Origin: Aricia agestis
Taxonomy: Eukaryota > Arthropoda > Insecta > Lepidoptera > Lycaenidae
Assembly: GCF_905147365.1 (NCBI RefSeq)
Contig: NC_056412.1
Span: 18,406,001 to 18,470,000, forward strand
Direction: 5' to 3'
DNA: 64,000 nt
Under the pieces are notes generated by a model. That model was not told the origin of the DNA and did no database searches. It was given only the letters and a program-made list of their open reading frames with translations. The translations under genes and the position numbers were made by a program. This document shows, one piece after another, positions 1 through 10,510 of the stretch (position 1 is its first letter; every line of letters starts with the position of its first letter).

Positions 1-335
1 GAGGTATGCCTCATGCTAGACCTGCCTTTCCAGTCGATGTTAATCAAACTTACTACCAAATTTATTAGTAATTAGTTACTTCGGTACGAAAGTTAAGTAA
101 GGTTAACAAAACATTTACGCTATGATCCTTTCGATAACATTGAAAATACATCGTTAACCACGATAACATCTTTACCTTCACTATCGTAAAAGTATACCTT
201 GTGACTTATAACAATGAAAATGAAGGCCACACGTACACTAAAAAACCTACAACAGCTTTAGCACAACAAGGTCTAACTTTTGGTCGAAATCGTAGGATAA
301 GGCAACAAAACTTCATAATGGCCTAAAGGGACTGT
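1..335. other. unassigned AT-rich sequence
   Basis: I see no gene, RNA or repeat structure here. It ends where the first foldback element begins. Confidence 0.5.
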
Positions 336-449
336 TTCACCACTTACTGATAAGCGCCAGATAGGCTATCCACAACTTAACTGACAGATACTCTATCTGT
401 CAGATAAGTTGTGGATAGTCTATCCGGCATTTATCAGTAAGTAGTGTAA
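336..449. mobile_element. foldback (MITE-like) element, short
   Basis: This is an almost complete palindrome. The left arm, beginning around CACTTACTGATAAG and running through CTATCCACAACTTA to ACAGATA, is the reverse complement of the right arm, which ends in TTATCAGTAAGTAGTG. Only a couple of bases separate the arms at about 391-392, and there are several mismatches, so it is not brand new. There is no coding capacity. A terminal-inverted-repeat miniature transposon is the simplest reading; a local inverted duplication is the alternative. No target-site duplication was fixed. Confidence 0.6.
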
Positions 450-569
450 CATGCCCATAGACTACGAAAATGTTGAGAAAGATCCTAGGGTTCCGATCCC
501 GTTTATAGGGCTCCGTAGTTACTTCTTGCAACACTGGATAAGATGAAGATCAATTTATACTAAAAAATA

Positions 570-775
570 CGGGTGGCACTCGGGGACTGCCGCGGTAAAG
601 CTATTGCATAGCTTTTTTATCAACTGATGCAATTATAATTCGCATACGTCTAGTCGCACGCACACAAACACCGTGCCGAAGTCTGTCGGGGGTGTGTTAG
701 GTTTTATTCGTTACGGATTTTTTTGATTCCGTCGCCGCACTCACAGCCCGTGATAAAAGCTATACAAAAGCTTAA
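570..775. repeat. GC-rich structured dispersed repeat (class unknown)
   Basis: A GC-rich block in AT-rich surroundings. Positions 598-622 (AAGCTATTGCATAGC...TTATCA) and 751-773 (TGATAAAAGCTATACAAAAG..) form imperfect inverted repeats, and the left arm is itself a hairpin (AAAGCTAT-TGC-ATAGCTTT). Inside, CACACAAACACC and GGTGTGTTAG can also pair. It is preceded by GGGTGGCACTCGGGGACTGC. From memory I believe near-identical blocks occur in many lepidopteran genomes, so I list it as a repeat. A small structured RNA or an old, unusually conserved transposon fossil are alternatives. Confidence 0.5.
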
Positions 776-1529
776 AAACTTTAAAGTATACGTCTGTACG
801 TGTTACAAGTTATTTATTCGAATATCGAGTGTGTCGGCTAAAAAGATGCCTTAAAACTGTTGGAGATAAAAATCAATGTAATAAGGACTAAAACAAAGTT
901 TTAATGAAATTAGCGATTCTTGTTTTCAGTAACAACTTGTAATTTATGAGACTTTATTCTATATTGTAGGGAGCTACATATATTTTTTGATTAATTTCAG
1001 CAAAATATAGAGATTTGAAATATTGAACTCGGGACTATGGATAATATGTTCATTGTTCGTAACAAAACTTTTGCTCCTATAGAAATAAAACAAATTTTCA
1101 ATCGTTAAGTATGTGTGTATTTAACGAAATGTTCGTTTAATTCTTTTCGCAGGTATTTAGATTAACGCATTCGCTAGTTTGTGAAGTTAGATATATGTCA
1201 AAATGTAGATAGATACCTAATACCCTCCTAAAGGCTTAACTAACCTCTCAATAGCTTTCTGAGGATTACCTCAGAGACGATTTCTTTTATATTTATTTCA
1301 TTACATTTGTCTAGTTTCTTAAGTTTTGCTAATTCCTCAACTACTAGTACTCATTTACCTCTTTACTACTTTACCTCTTTATTACTTTACTTAGTCAATG
1401 AGTCGCAAATTGACACAAATCATAACCGATCCACTGATTTTTGTCATTCACTCAAAATAATTATAGCTGATGCTTTCTTCTTCACCTGACTAATCGGCAG
1501 ACAGGATTCCTCATTGTTCATTTTAAAAA
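776..1529. other. unassigned AT-rich sequence
   Basis: No supported gene or repeat. A 60-codon reading frame at 1307 has the low-complexity Ser/Thr/Leu content expected by chance in this base composition. Confidence 0.5.
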
Positions 1530-1819
1530 CTAGCTGTCCCGGTGAACTTCGTGTCACTTAAAAACCTTCCCTGGACTTCTACGAATATTTTAAGACCAAA
1601 ATCAGCCCAATCCGTTCAGCCGTTTTCGAGTTTTAGCGCAACTAACACATTTGAAAATCCATTTTTATATATAAGACTAGCTGTCCCGGTGAACTTCGTG
1701 TCACTAAAAAACCTTCCCTGGACTTCTACGAATATTTTAAGACCAAAATCAGCCCAATCCGTTCAGCCGTTTTCGAGTTTTAGCGCGACTAACACATTTG
1801 GAAATCCATTTTTATATAA
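1530..1819 (+). repeat. tandem pair of a CTAGCTGTCCC-type dispersed repeat
   Basis: Two head-to-tail copies of a 147-bp unit (1530-1676 and 1677-about 1819) differ at only a handful of bases. Each opens CTAGCTGTCCCGGTGAACTT and ends near CATTTTTATATA. The opening and the internal TCAGCCCAATCCGTTCAGCC segment match the common lepidopteran non-autonomous repeats that begin with CTAGCTG and carry a phrase like 'CGGTTCAGTGGTT'. The 94-codon frame across it simply translates the repeat twice. Low divergence implies a fairly recent tandem duplication or side-by-side insertion. Confidence 0.8.
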
Positions 1820-2326
1820 TAAATAATTATAAGATGATTCGCTATAACTATTTTACTCCTAATTAAATGGTTATCAGCGCATTCAGAGTTTTCCATTAAC
1901 TGCGGCATAAAAGAGTATTAAATAATTTCCCGTCTAAGATTGCGGGAGAGAAAAACCGATGAAACCCTCCAACACTTCAGCTGACATAGTTTTCAAACAC
2001 AAATTGCTGCGGGCCTCACGGGGTTAAGTGGGAGCGGTAACCACGGCTTCTTTTTAATCCTTGTTAACAACTCAATAATGTTGAAACAATATGGCGTGTT
2101 TACCTTGGCGTTGTCACACAGATACATCGCAGACAAAACTTTTGTTGGATTGTAATCTATGAATAATAATAATGACTTAGATGTTGTTGCTCGCAATTTC
2201 ATCCCCCTTTCGATCACGGAAAAACAAGACACAATAGCTTATCTATTGTTATCGCGGCCGGATGTGGCCGCTTGGGGCTTCATGAATTAAATTTGTATGT
2301 CACGCATAAATGTACAAGTTGGAAGC
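1820..2326. other. unassigned sequence with a weak minus-strand reading frame
   Basis: A 79-codon frame lies on the minus strand at 1993-2232, but it has no recognisable domain, splice context or codon bias, so I do not call it a gene. The stretch with GTGGGAGCGGTAACCACGGC may be an old repeat fragment. Confidence 0.35.
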
Positions 2327-2487
2327 CGGCGACATGAAGCGGCAGCAGACGACGTGTCGTCGCGACACTACTGGTTTCTATGTATTTCTATGAAATACAG
2401 CCGAAAGTCGAAGCTACACTTTCATAGTAATACATAGAAATAGTATTGTCGCGACGACACGTCGTCTGCTGCCGCTTCATGTCGCCG
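2327..2487. mobile_element. foldback MITE, family with GACGACGTGTCGTCGCGAC arms (copy 1)
   Basis: Long inverted arms start GGCGACATGAAGCGGCAGC and continue through AGACGACGTGTCGTCGCGAC; the right arm ends GCCGCTTCATGTCGCC. Nearly 45 bp of each arm pair, with a weaker pairing continuing inward. A second, more diverged copy is at 52565-52723, so it is a dispersed family rather than a local palindrome. No coding capacity. Confidence 0.75.
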
Positions 2488-2775
2488 CTATAATCGGCAA
2501 CTTACGTTTTTTTTGGAATAACAATTGAGAGTTTTATTTCGGAGCCCAAATTTCTATTGCACGTTTCATCTATTTTCTTTTTAAAAATTAATCGTGCTTA
2601 GGAAAAAAATAGACAGATAGACATAGAGGTCGTTCATATTCGTACATTTTATTAGAAACTATCCTTCCTTTCTAGCCCGGTAGTTTCTTGCTATACCAGT
2701 AGGTGACATACGGATACAGTTTCTTATTCAAAGCAATAGAATAAATATTTTATTTCTTTGTTTATTAAACAATAA

Positions 2776-3185
2776 ACGTGGGAGAGCCATGCTTCGGCAC
2801 GAAGGGGCCGGCTCGACCGGAGAAATACCACGTTCTCTCAGAAAACCGGCGTGAAACAGGGCTTGCGCTGTGTTTTGTTTGTAAACTCACTCACTCGGCA
2901 AAACACAGCGCAAGTTCTGTGCTTGCGCTGTGTTTTGCCGAGTGAGTAAGTTTACAGAAGGCCCAATTCCCTACCCTATTCCCTTCCCCAACCTCCCCCT
3001 TCCCATCCCTACCCTCCCCTATTACCCTATTCCCTCTTAAAAGGCCGGCAACGCACCTGCAGTTCTTCTGATGCTGCCTCGCAGCAACTTCCGTCGCCCA
3101 TGGACACTCGTGTCCATGGGCGACGGAAGTTGCTTTCCATCAGGTGACCCGTTTCCTCGTTTGCCCCCTTATCTCATAAAAAAAA
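2776..3185 (+). mobile_element. LINE-tailed SINE, copy A (with two internal inverted duplications)
   Basis: It opens ACGTGGGAGAGCCATGCTTC, runs through GGGCCGGCTCGACCGG and a CCCTATTCCC-rich middle, and ends in a block encoding the C-terminal peptide of a LINE reverse transcriptase before TGA and an A-rich tail. Related copies are at 10207, 38350, 50401 (minus) and 52929. This copy is odd. At 2881-2955 two 34-bp arms form a hairpin with one mismatch, and at 3084-3133 two perfect 24-bp arms face each other across 2 bp. The other copies lack both hairpins, so they arose after insertion. The head has no clear tRNA A/B boxes. Confidence 0.85.
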
Positions 3186-3381
3186 GATTGCTGGCTATTG
3201 TATGCAGACAATTTATAATTTATACCAGATAATTGAGTGTATTTAATATGAAAATCGTCCCGTTAAAGGTTAAAGTGTAAAGTAATAAAATGCGGTAACC
3301 ACACAGGGCCGTAGCTAGGGGGGGCATAGTGGGGCAATGCCCTACCTTAAAATCACAATGCCCTACCTTAAAAATACCAAT

Positions 3382-3806
3382 AATCGGCCAAGTGCGAGTC
3401 GGACCCGCGCACGAAAGGTTATACCGCGCACGTACCGTTATAGAGCAAAAATAGTATGGGACCTACCTACCTACCTAACCCTTAAATTTTTTTTTTAACT
3501 TTTATTATTATTTATTAAATTACATATATTATTAAGGCCTTTGTGAAAATTTCAAGTGCCTACCTGTTGTCATCATTGCTAGTTAAGCAAAAAATGTTAG
3601 AAAAATCACGTTTGTTGTATGGGAGCTGAGTTGTTGAGATGTTTTTAGTATTTGTTGTTATAGCGGCAACAGAAATACATTATCTGTGAAAATTTAATTT
3701 CTCTAGCTATTACCGTTCTTGAGTTACAGCCTGGAAACAGACGGACAGACATCGAAGTCTCAGTAATAGGGTCCCGTTTTTACCCTTTGGGTACGGAACC
3801 CTAAAA
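3382..3806 (+). repeat. GAGTCGG-family dispersed repeat, copy 1
   Basis: It starts ATCGGCCAAGTGCGAGTCGG and ends CCCTTTGGGTACGGAACCCT, passing GTATGGGAGC, TTATAGCGGCAACAGAAAT and CTTGAGTTACAGCCTGG followed by GACAGAC repeats. The same order of motifs recurs at 6190-6652 (plus) and 12645-13162 (minus), with remnants at 4620, 25378 and 27540. It is a very common lepidopteran repeat with no coding capacity. The transposon class is not evident because I see neither a TIR nor tRNA boxes. Confidence 0.85.
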
Positions 3807-4001
3807 AGGAAGACCTAAGGGCTTGCATTACAGGTATTAGACAACAGAAATATACTTTATTCCTATATAAACTATACATTATATAGTTAAGATTTTTTTT
3901 ATTATACCTTTAAAAACTTTTTGTTCCGTTGGCAGGATTCGAACCCGCGTCCCCCGGATTAAGCTGCCACACGCCCAACCATTGGGCCACAGAAGTCGTC
4001 G
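3807..4001 (-). mobile_element. tRNA-headed SINE, copy 1
   Basis: Read on the minus strand, a tRNA-like head starts near 4001. The A box TGGCCCAATGGTTGG is at 3975-3989 and the B box GGTTCGAATCC at 3935-3945, followed by GGAACAAAAAG and an AT-rich body to about 3807. Closely related elements lie at 17325-17592 and 51476-51758, also on the minus strand. The head lacks a good acceptor-stem closure and is joined to a conserved body, so this is a Pol III-type SINE and not a tRNA gene. It abuts the GAGTCGG repeat. Confidence 0.85.
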
Positions 4002-4619
4002 ATAATAATTCTTTGTTCTGTGTATAGATGGCATTTGAATCACGATTACATGAAGCGATGCGTCCATTTAATTATAATCTTAATGAAAAAAAAAAATGTA
4101 GTACTGCAGTGTGCGAGTCCACGTTTTCAACTTTAACTGCAATTAATAGGCCTCAAAGACTGTCAATGGGTCACGACTCACGAAAGAATGGCTGGTATGG
4201 TATTTCTGGCCTTTGAAAAAAAAAGAACAAAAAAAGTTGATCTGAACGAAGTTCTTCGCATTTTTAATAATATGGCGAATCGTAGAATTCAGCTGTTTTA
4301 AATATTTTATGTTATTTTATTATTAATTATTATTTTAATAAGTTTGCAGAAACAATAATAATCTAAATATATTTTTTAGTCGTATCTATTGACTCGTATC
4401 ACCCAACCCAACACACCCAACAATTAATTATTATTTCCTCACTCTCACTCACACGTGGATCGCTACATCCAGAAGTTTAACCATATTGTTCGCTTGTTCT
4501 TCGTAATTGAGGATTTAATAATATGTAGTTCTTAGATATAGTGCTCATGCTTTGTCACATAATTTTTTTAAGTATCTAAGAATAACTATTGAATTAATTG
4601 AATACATCATTGACCTAGA
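4002..4619. other. unassigned AT-rich sequence between repeats
   Basis: Nothing recognisable. A 62-codon frame at 4028 has no domain signature and overlaps the SINE edge. Confidence 0.4.
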
Positions 4620-4860
4620 GATAAATCAAAACAACAAATACTAAAAACAAAATAAAATCAATATTTAAGGATTCGTGTTTTTTGGCCTTTCACACTGGAC
4701 ATTTTTGCGAAATCACTTAATTAATTAATAATACAATTAAAATAACATTTATATTTAAAGGGGGCGCAATTACAAAAAACACAATTTTGGCCTATTTTTT
4801 ATCTATAACGGTACGAAACCCTTCCTGCACGAATCCGACTCGCACTTGACCGATTTTTTT
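4620..4860 (-). repeat. GAGTCGG-family repeat remnant
   Basis: The right end reads CGAATCCGACTCGCACTTG then ACCGATTTTTT, the reverse complement of the family's start, with diverged internal sequence (AAAGGGGGCGCAATTAC) to the left. It lies opposite in orientation to the full copy at 3382-3806. Confidence 0.7.
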
Positions 4861-5423
4861 TGCTTCCGCCCTACCTGTAACCGACGCTGCCCTACCTCAA
4901 ATTTGACTCTAGCTACAGCCCTGTAACCACAAGTGGGCGGAATCGGCGATGCTGCTGGCTTTCATTAATTAATAAAACTTCAAAGACTATGTTTATACTT
5001 AAAATATTAATTATATTCTCAGGAGGCACAGTTTATATTCGTAATTATATAGTCTCAGTATTAAATATTCATACAGTTTGGATCTAGATACCTAATTCAT
5101 TTATGCTACTTATGCTAATGCAAAAGCTCTTCTGTATGAGAAAAGTATTATAACTTTACTTCAATTATGTTAAGAACAAGTTTTCTTTATTAACAAGTTT
5201 AAGTGACTAGATATTATACAGAGCTAGATAAATTTATTAGGGGTAGCGTTATTGTTTATTGATTTCTGTGGAGTACGCTCCGAAACTGAGTCTATTAGTT
5301 TCAGATGGATTGGATTTTGATGAAATTTGACATAATATTATCAATGTCTTAATGATATGTCAAAGATAATAATATATACAATATTATGACGTGGAAGGCT
5401 TACCCTACATTCTGACGCTATAA
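4861..5423. other. unassigned AT-rich sequence
   Basis: No gene seen. The left edge (CCCTACCTGTAACCGACGCTG) echoes GCCCTACCTTAAA near 3340, which may be the same interrupted repeat. Confidence 0.35.
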
Positions 5424-5607
5424 GTGCCTGAACACACTATGCCGAATTTCCGGCGGAGGTTCGGCTTGATTCCGTCTGCAATGTATTTTAAATTACCGAT
5501 CACACACCATGCCGAAATTCCGTCGCATAATATTGTATGCGTTTGGCATTGCTGACGTAATCATGCGGAATTTCAGCCGCGGGAATTCGGCATAGTGTGC
5601 TTAGACA
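5424..5607. mobile_element. foldback MITE, ACACACTATGCCGAA family (copy 1)
   Basis: The left arm TGAACACACTATGCCGAATT and the right arm (reverse complement) TCTAAGCACACTATGCCGAA pair over roughly 40 bp with mismatches, and the inner sequence repeats the CCATGCCGAAATTCCG motif. A smaller, better-preserved relative with TIR TCTAAACACACTAGGCCGAA is at 23237-23347. No coding capacity. Confidence 0.7.
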
Positions 5608-6189
5608 TTAAGATGGTGCAGAATTCATGTTCCTATGCTATTTCGTCAAAAGGATGAAAGCCTGTAGAATAACTGGTAATAAAACTTTAACTTTTTGAAA
5701 TCGAGTATTTACGAGGTTTTACATTACCCTGAAATACTACTGCCGTACTCAGAGTCAAATATTAATTACTTATCTGTAATTAAGTTAAGATTTTACATAA
5801 GCCCCATATCATTATCTGTCAATCGCATACATTTTCTAATCATTGAAATTTCGAGAGTGAATTTAACGAAAGCATCCTGGCTACCGGCCCTGGATGTTAA
5901 CATGAATATGAACTCAATATTAATTTCAATGTTGCTCAGCTTTCAAAGAAAATACGTCAAAGGGAGTTCTTAACAAGTTCCAGCCTGAAGGCAAAAAGTA
6001 AAAACACGAGATGCTTAGAGCTAGATATTTGTGTACACGGCTAGTTATGTAAGAGAAAACGTATGGAAATATATTTTGTTTGGAATAAAAACTTGGTTTA
6101 TGTAAAAGAAAACTTCTCATCAAAATAAAAAAGTATTTTGAGTAACATGTGAAAAAAATTGAAGTTACCTAATTTAAGCAATAGTAGAT
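5608..6189. other. unassigned sequence
   Basis: Overlapping short frames on both strands (5695-5973 plus, 5926-6123 minus) show no domain or exon signals. I see no repeat here. Confidence 0.4.
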
Positions 6190-6652
6190 AATCGGCCAAG
6201 TGCGAGTCGGACTCGCGCACGTAGGGTTCCGTACCATTATTATAGAGGAGAATTAAGCCAAAATTTGTGTTTTTTTGTATGGGAGCCCCTCTTAATTTTT
6301 ATTTAATACATATAAAACTAAGACTTTTTTAAAAATTCAATATCAATGATAGCAATAGGTAGGCTATTGCTATCATTGACATATTGCAAAAAAGGCCAAA
6401 AAATTACGATTGTGGTATGGGAGCCCCCCATAAATATTAATTTTATTTTGTTTTTAGTATTTCTCGTTATAGCGGCAGCAGATATACACAATCTGTGAAA
6501 ATTTCAACGCTAGCTATTACCGTTCTTGAGTTACGGCCTGGAGACATACAGACGGACAGATGGACAGACGGAATGATGGACAGACGAACAGACGGACAGA
6601 CAACGAAGTCTTAGGTCCCGTTTTTACCCTTTGGGTACGGAACCCTAAAAAA
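6190..6652 (+). repeat. GAGTCGG-family dispersed repeat, copy 2
   Basis: A full-length copy from ATCGGCCAAGTGCGAGTCGG to GGGTACGGAACCCTAAAAAA. It contains a private hairpin: 6343-6358 and 6364-6379 are perfect 16-bp inverted arms (TCAATGATAGCAATAG) with a 5-base loop. The copy at 12645 lacks it, so the hairpin was gained in this copy. A GGACAGA/CAGACG microsatellite lies near the 3' end. Confidence 0.85.
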
Positions 6653-6719
6653 CGTGAGAGGATAATTATATTACTGCAATGTTTTTTACGCTAGAGGCAG
6701 TAACAGCACAGTCAGTAAA

Positions 6720-6790
6720 TAAAAAGTTTTTTTCGACGTTTGACAACGATTCTGTCAATGTTCTGATATGACGTATGCAACATGTCGGAT
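6720..6790 (+). repeat. short dispersed repeat shared with 46074-46140
   Basis: TTTCGACGTTTGACAACG...TCTGTCAAT...ATATGACGT.TGCAAC is found again, reverse-complemented, at about 46074-46140. The two copies agree over about 60 bp. Class unknown. Confidence 0.6.
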
Positions 6791-7143
6791 TTTGGTCGGA
6801 TTATTACTGTATGTGGTAGTAGCGCCCTCTGCTCCGGCCTCTTCGTAATAAATTATTCCCTTTTACAAAATCCTGTAAGAAATCAATATTCATGACCAGA
6901 TAATAGAATAACTAGGAGATAAGATATTAATTAATAAACAATAACCAAGGTCAACCCATATCTCCACTGCATGATGCATCTTGTTATAACAACAGTTGTA
7001 AGTTTTAATTTGTAGTCAAAGATGGCGAAATTTTGCAAGAAAGAATAATGTACTTAATTCTTTTTTTTAGTTTTCTTACTTAATATGGCCTAATGTTATA
7101 GTATCATCATGATATTATTATTATGTATTTTTAGTCATAGCGA

Positions 7144-7317
7144 GTGGCTGGTTTATACGTATTAAGTAAATAAGTAGAAACTAAATTCTAATTATCATCT
7201 AGTTTAGTACCTAAGTACTAAAATTTAACTTGCTAATAAATTTTGTGTTTACATGCAATTAACAACTTAAAATTTAGTTAACTATACTTATCAACTTAAT
7301 ACGTGTAAACCAGCCAT
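7144..7317. mobile_element. foldback MITE, TGGCTGGTTTAYACGTATTA arms
   Basis: The left arm GTGGCTGGTTTATACGTATT and the right arm's reverse complement (ATGGCTGGTTTACACGTATT) match over about 45 bp and frame an AT-rich core. No coding capacity and no second copy seen in the window. Confidence 0.7.
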
Positions 7318-7499
7318 AACTGCCATATTGGTGCCTTCAGAAATCTGCTAACGCAGACGTTTAATACAAAGTATAATATACCCATCTCAAAACAACATAA
7401 TTCATATGCTTTTATCTTGTGACCTTCTCTTGTAATTTCTATTTTGTGATTAGTTTTCGCAAAGTTTCTAAATTGCCATATAAATCAACGTGACTCGGA

Positions 7500-8100
7500 G
7501 TTAGGGTTGCCACTTCCAGAAAATCCGAAAAATTTTTGAGCACCCATTATAATATTAATATAAATCCAAAAGTCTGTCTGTATGTCTGTAAGTTTCTTCA
7601 AGCCCAAACTGCTGAATCGATTTTGCTGAAATTTGTTAAGAAAATTTTAATCCGGAAAACGAATCCCTCGCGATACACGAATATATTAAGCGCATCGAAA
7701 TTGCGGGCGTTATCAACAAATTACTAGTAAAAGTAAAAATATGAACGTTTATTTACAAAAAAATGAGAGATACAATAAGATTTTACAATGTGAACTAGAT
7801 ACCATATTTTTATTGGATATAATAATAAAGCAATGAAGTGCTTTATTATGAAAACTTAAATTTAATGCAGCTAGATCTTTATTAAATTTACAAGGCTTAG
7901 TTTTTTGTAAAGATTGGTAAATAAGTTAAGTTAAATACCATCAAATAGTTCGCCGTCATTGTTAAAATAAAAAATAAGCTATTAATTTTGCTAATCTAAA
8001 AAATGTGACCAAAAAAACAGCATCCGGACATTTCGGACAGTCCGGAGACCGGACTCTTAAGCCGGACCGGCAGATTATGCCTAGCAACCCTAGAGATGAT
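7500..8100. mobile_element. possible TIR element with nested dispersed repeat
   Basis: The ends carry TTAGGGTTGCCAC (about 7501) and GCCTAGCAACCCTAG (about 8080-8094), which are inverted relative to each other. Between them, 7530-7735 is a degraded copy of the ATAATATTAATATAAAT / CGATTTTGCTGAAATTTG repeat ending GCGGGCGTTATCAAC, which looks inserted. The right part contains a CCGGACATTTCGGACAGTCC block with alternating CCGGA/TCCGG. The TIR is short, so the outer boundary is an inference. Confidence 0.4.
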
Positions 8101-9270
8101 TCATGCTCAAGCGAAAGATGTGCTATAACAGAACTGACCATTACTGAAATAAACAATATCGCGGAATATATAAATCACTAGACGACATCTGAGACGTAAG
8201 CATGTGCGCACAAAACGTTATTGTGAATCGAATACAAATAACTTCATTACGAAAATATTGGAATAAATATGTAGTGAAAGCACGTTTGATTGTGAATAAG
8301 AGAATAATATTATGCATTGAGAATATAGTCTATTATTTTATTATGAAGTTGTGTATTACCATATTGAGTTATCTCGAAAATTGAGATGTTCAAAACGAAA
8401 AGGAATGTAGTAGGAAAATTAGAAATAATGACAGCTGAATGACGACTCAAAAGATTATTATAAGGTAGAGAATTAGGTATACTTAAGAGGTATAAACAAT
8501 AATATTAGCATTCTTAATTCTCATATTATTCAACCTTCTATTAATTGCTACAATACCAATAACGGCTTGCAGCTATTTTAATAGGCCTGGGTGTTTTTCA
8601 GGGTGAATCAGTTGTGGACGCTTGTAACAACAGATCATGCTGCATTCGTCATTCCTAAAATGTTTGACCAGTGACAGGATTCACTCAACATAAGATGAAG
8701 TTTAAGTGGTAAACGATCCTTGTGTCGGCTTCTTCGTGATGATATTTTAATTCTGTTTCGTCTGTTTGGACAACACGAACTCCTAAATCAAGCTCGATCT
8801 CTCTCTCGCTATCCTCAATAGTTTGCCATCTTTGACAGCCGGCACCCCTTATTTGCGGCGAGATTTAGCTGGGCGCCCCTATATCATAATAATAAGAAAT
8901 TAAGCTTTCATTTGATATATAAAAGATCAACATACGTTATGGATGCAAAAATGTATCGGAATCGTACCTGTTGATACCTGGTTACGACAGAGCTGGGTGC
9001 CCAACGGCACACCGGATTTTTCTAAATCTATATACTCACAGCTGCCGTGAAATGAACGATGTTTGCTTTCAATGCCTGATGATTGCATTTTATCCCGCAA
9101 AATCATTTTTTTTTAAATAATACTAGCGGCCACATTTGGACTGGCACCCTAAGTAGAGATATATTATTCTCCTAATCATAAATATTTGTAAAAATGTGGT
9201 TTTTAGCGTGCACTCGATACATGCACAGTTCTGTAGTGGGATTTTAGACTAAGAGTCACATACCAAAATT
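8101..9270. other. unassigned sequence
   Basis: No gene supported. Moderately GC-rich segments around 8830-9030 (GGCACCCCTTATTTGCGGCG; GAGCTGGGTGCCCAACGGCA) stand out but match nothing I recognise. The only ORFs are short. Confidence 0.4.
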
Positions 9271-9274
9271 AAAA

Positions 9275-9316
9275 ATGCATCGCCGCGACACGTTCCAGTG
9301 TAAATTGACCCTAACA
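9275..9316. mobile_element. MITE remnant (right end of the 49147 family)
   Basis: AAAATGCATCGCCGCGACAC then GTGTAAATTGACCCTAA resembles the right end of the 49147-49298 foldback (AAATGCATCTACGCGTCGCG, then GTCTGAATTGACCCTTA). Only this end is visible. Confidence 0.5.
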
Positions 9317-9774
9317 TAACTTAAGCGTGATTTTTATCAAGTTTATTAAATTGCTTTGCATTGTATGATCTCTCTACCATATAAAAAAAATATAGATTTC
9401 ATTCTTTGAGAGCTTGAATTATTATCTAAAACGTATTTTATAAAATAAAATACAACGCAAGTTACGCTTTTAAAGTTAAGTTAACACTGCAGTTGGTAAC
9501 AGTTGAATCTACCTGGAAACAGCCAACTAACTTTTACAGTACGAAAATAAGAAAAGTTTTCGACGTTGACAAATATTTACATGGCGACAAAAACTCACAA
9601 AGGACCAAAATAAATATAAAATGAGAAACTATGAAACAAAAATTTCGGAATGACTGAATTATTTGGCTTCACAAATTATACAATATACAGGCTTAGTCTA
9701 GTGGATTTTATAATATGAATTAGACTGTTCCTACTTTTAGATTTTTAGTACACTGTCGTGATTATATAAAGCAC

Positions 9775-9964
9775 TAGTTGACGCCCGCAACTTCATTGCG
9801 CCAAATTTTCCGGGATAAAAAGTATCCTATGTCTTATCCCGGGACTCAAAATATCTCCTTACACAGCAAAATCAGTTCAGTGGTTTAGGCGTCAAGAGAT
9901 ATAAAGACGGACAGATAGACAGACAGCCACACTTTCGCATGTAAAATAATATTATAGTATAGAT
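9775..9964 (+). repeat. CTAGTTGACGCCCGC...AATATTATAGTATAGAT dispersed repeat
   Basis: A nearly complete member of the widespread lepidopteran repeat that begins CTAGTTGACGCCCGCAACTT, continues GGGATAAAAAGTATCCTATG and AGTTCAGTGGTTTAGGCGTC, then GACAGACAGCC and ends around AATAATATTATAGTATAGAT. The reverse-orientation counterpart is at 11141-11344. These are non-autonomous; they are often assigned to Helitron-like or other small DNA elements, which I cannot decide from one copy. Confidence 0.75.
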
Positions 9965-10206
9965 TACTATATAAGTATAATATAAGTAAAGGTACTGATT
10001 ATAAAATATAGGAAATGTTTTTTGTTTTCATCGAATGGGTTCTAAAACATCTGAGCAGATTTTAATTAAATTTTGTATAAACAAAGAGTTGACTACTGGA
10101 AAAGCCTTAGAATACTTTTTACTACAGGAAAATGTACGATTACCGCGGGACGCTGTTTTAACGCGGACACAGCCGCGTGCATCTTCTAGTAAGGAATAAA
10201 GTAAAC

Positions 10207-10484
10207 ACGTGGGAAAGCCATGCTTCGGCACGAATGGGCCGGCTTGACCGGAGAAATACCACGTTCTCACAGAAAACCGGCGTGAAACAGCGCTTGCGCT
10301 GTGTTTCCCCCCCCCCCTACCCTATTCCTTTTTTCTACCCTCCCCTATTCCCTTCCCTTCCCGACCCTCCCCTATTACCCCTATTGCAGCTCTTCTGATG
10401 CTGCGAGTGTCCATGGGCGACGGAAGTTGCTTTCCATCAGGTGACCCATTAGCTCGATTGCCCCCTTATTTCATAAAAAAAAAA
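10207..10484 (+). mobile_element. LINE-tailed SINE, copy B
   Basis: Same head (ACGTGGGAAAGCCATGCTTC) and LINE-derived tail as copy A, with a shortened middle: GCTGTGTTTCCCCCCCCCCC runs straight into the CCCTATTCC-rich tract. It also lacks the block containing AAGGCCGGCAACGCACCTG. The tail ends CCCCCTTATTTCATAAAA. The ORFs over it on both strands are by-products of the repeat. Confidence 0.85.
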
Positions 10485-10510
10485 GTTAGTCATTTTGACA
10501 TTGTGAGTTT

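Noticed and set aside
1542..1826. 94-codon ORF with two near-identical halves
   Set aside because: The duplication is the tandem non-coding repeat; no start context or domain.
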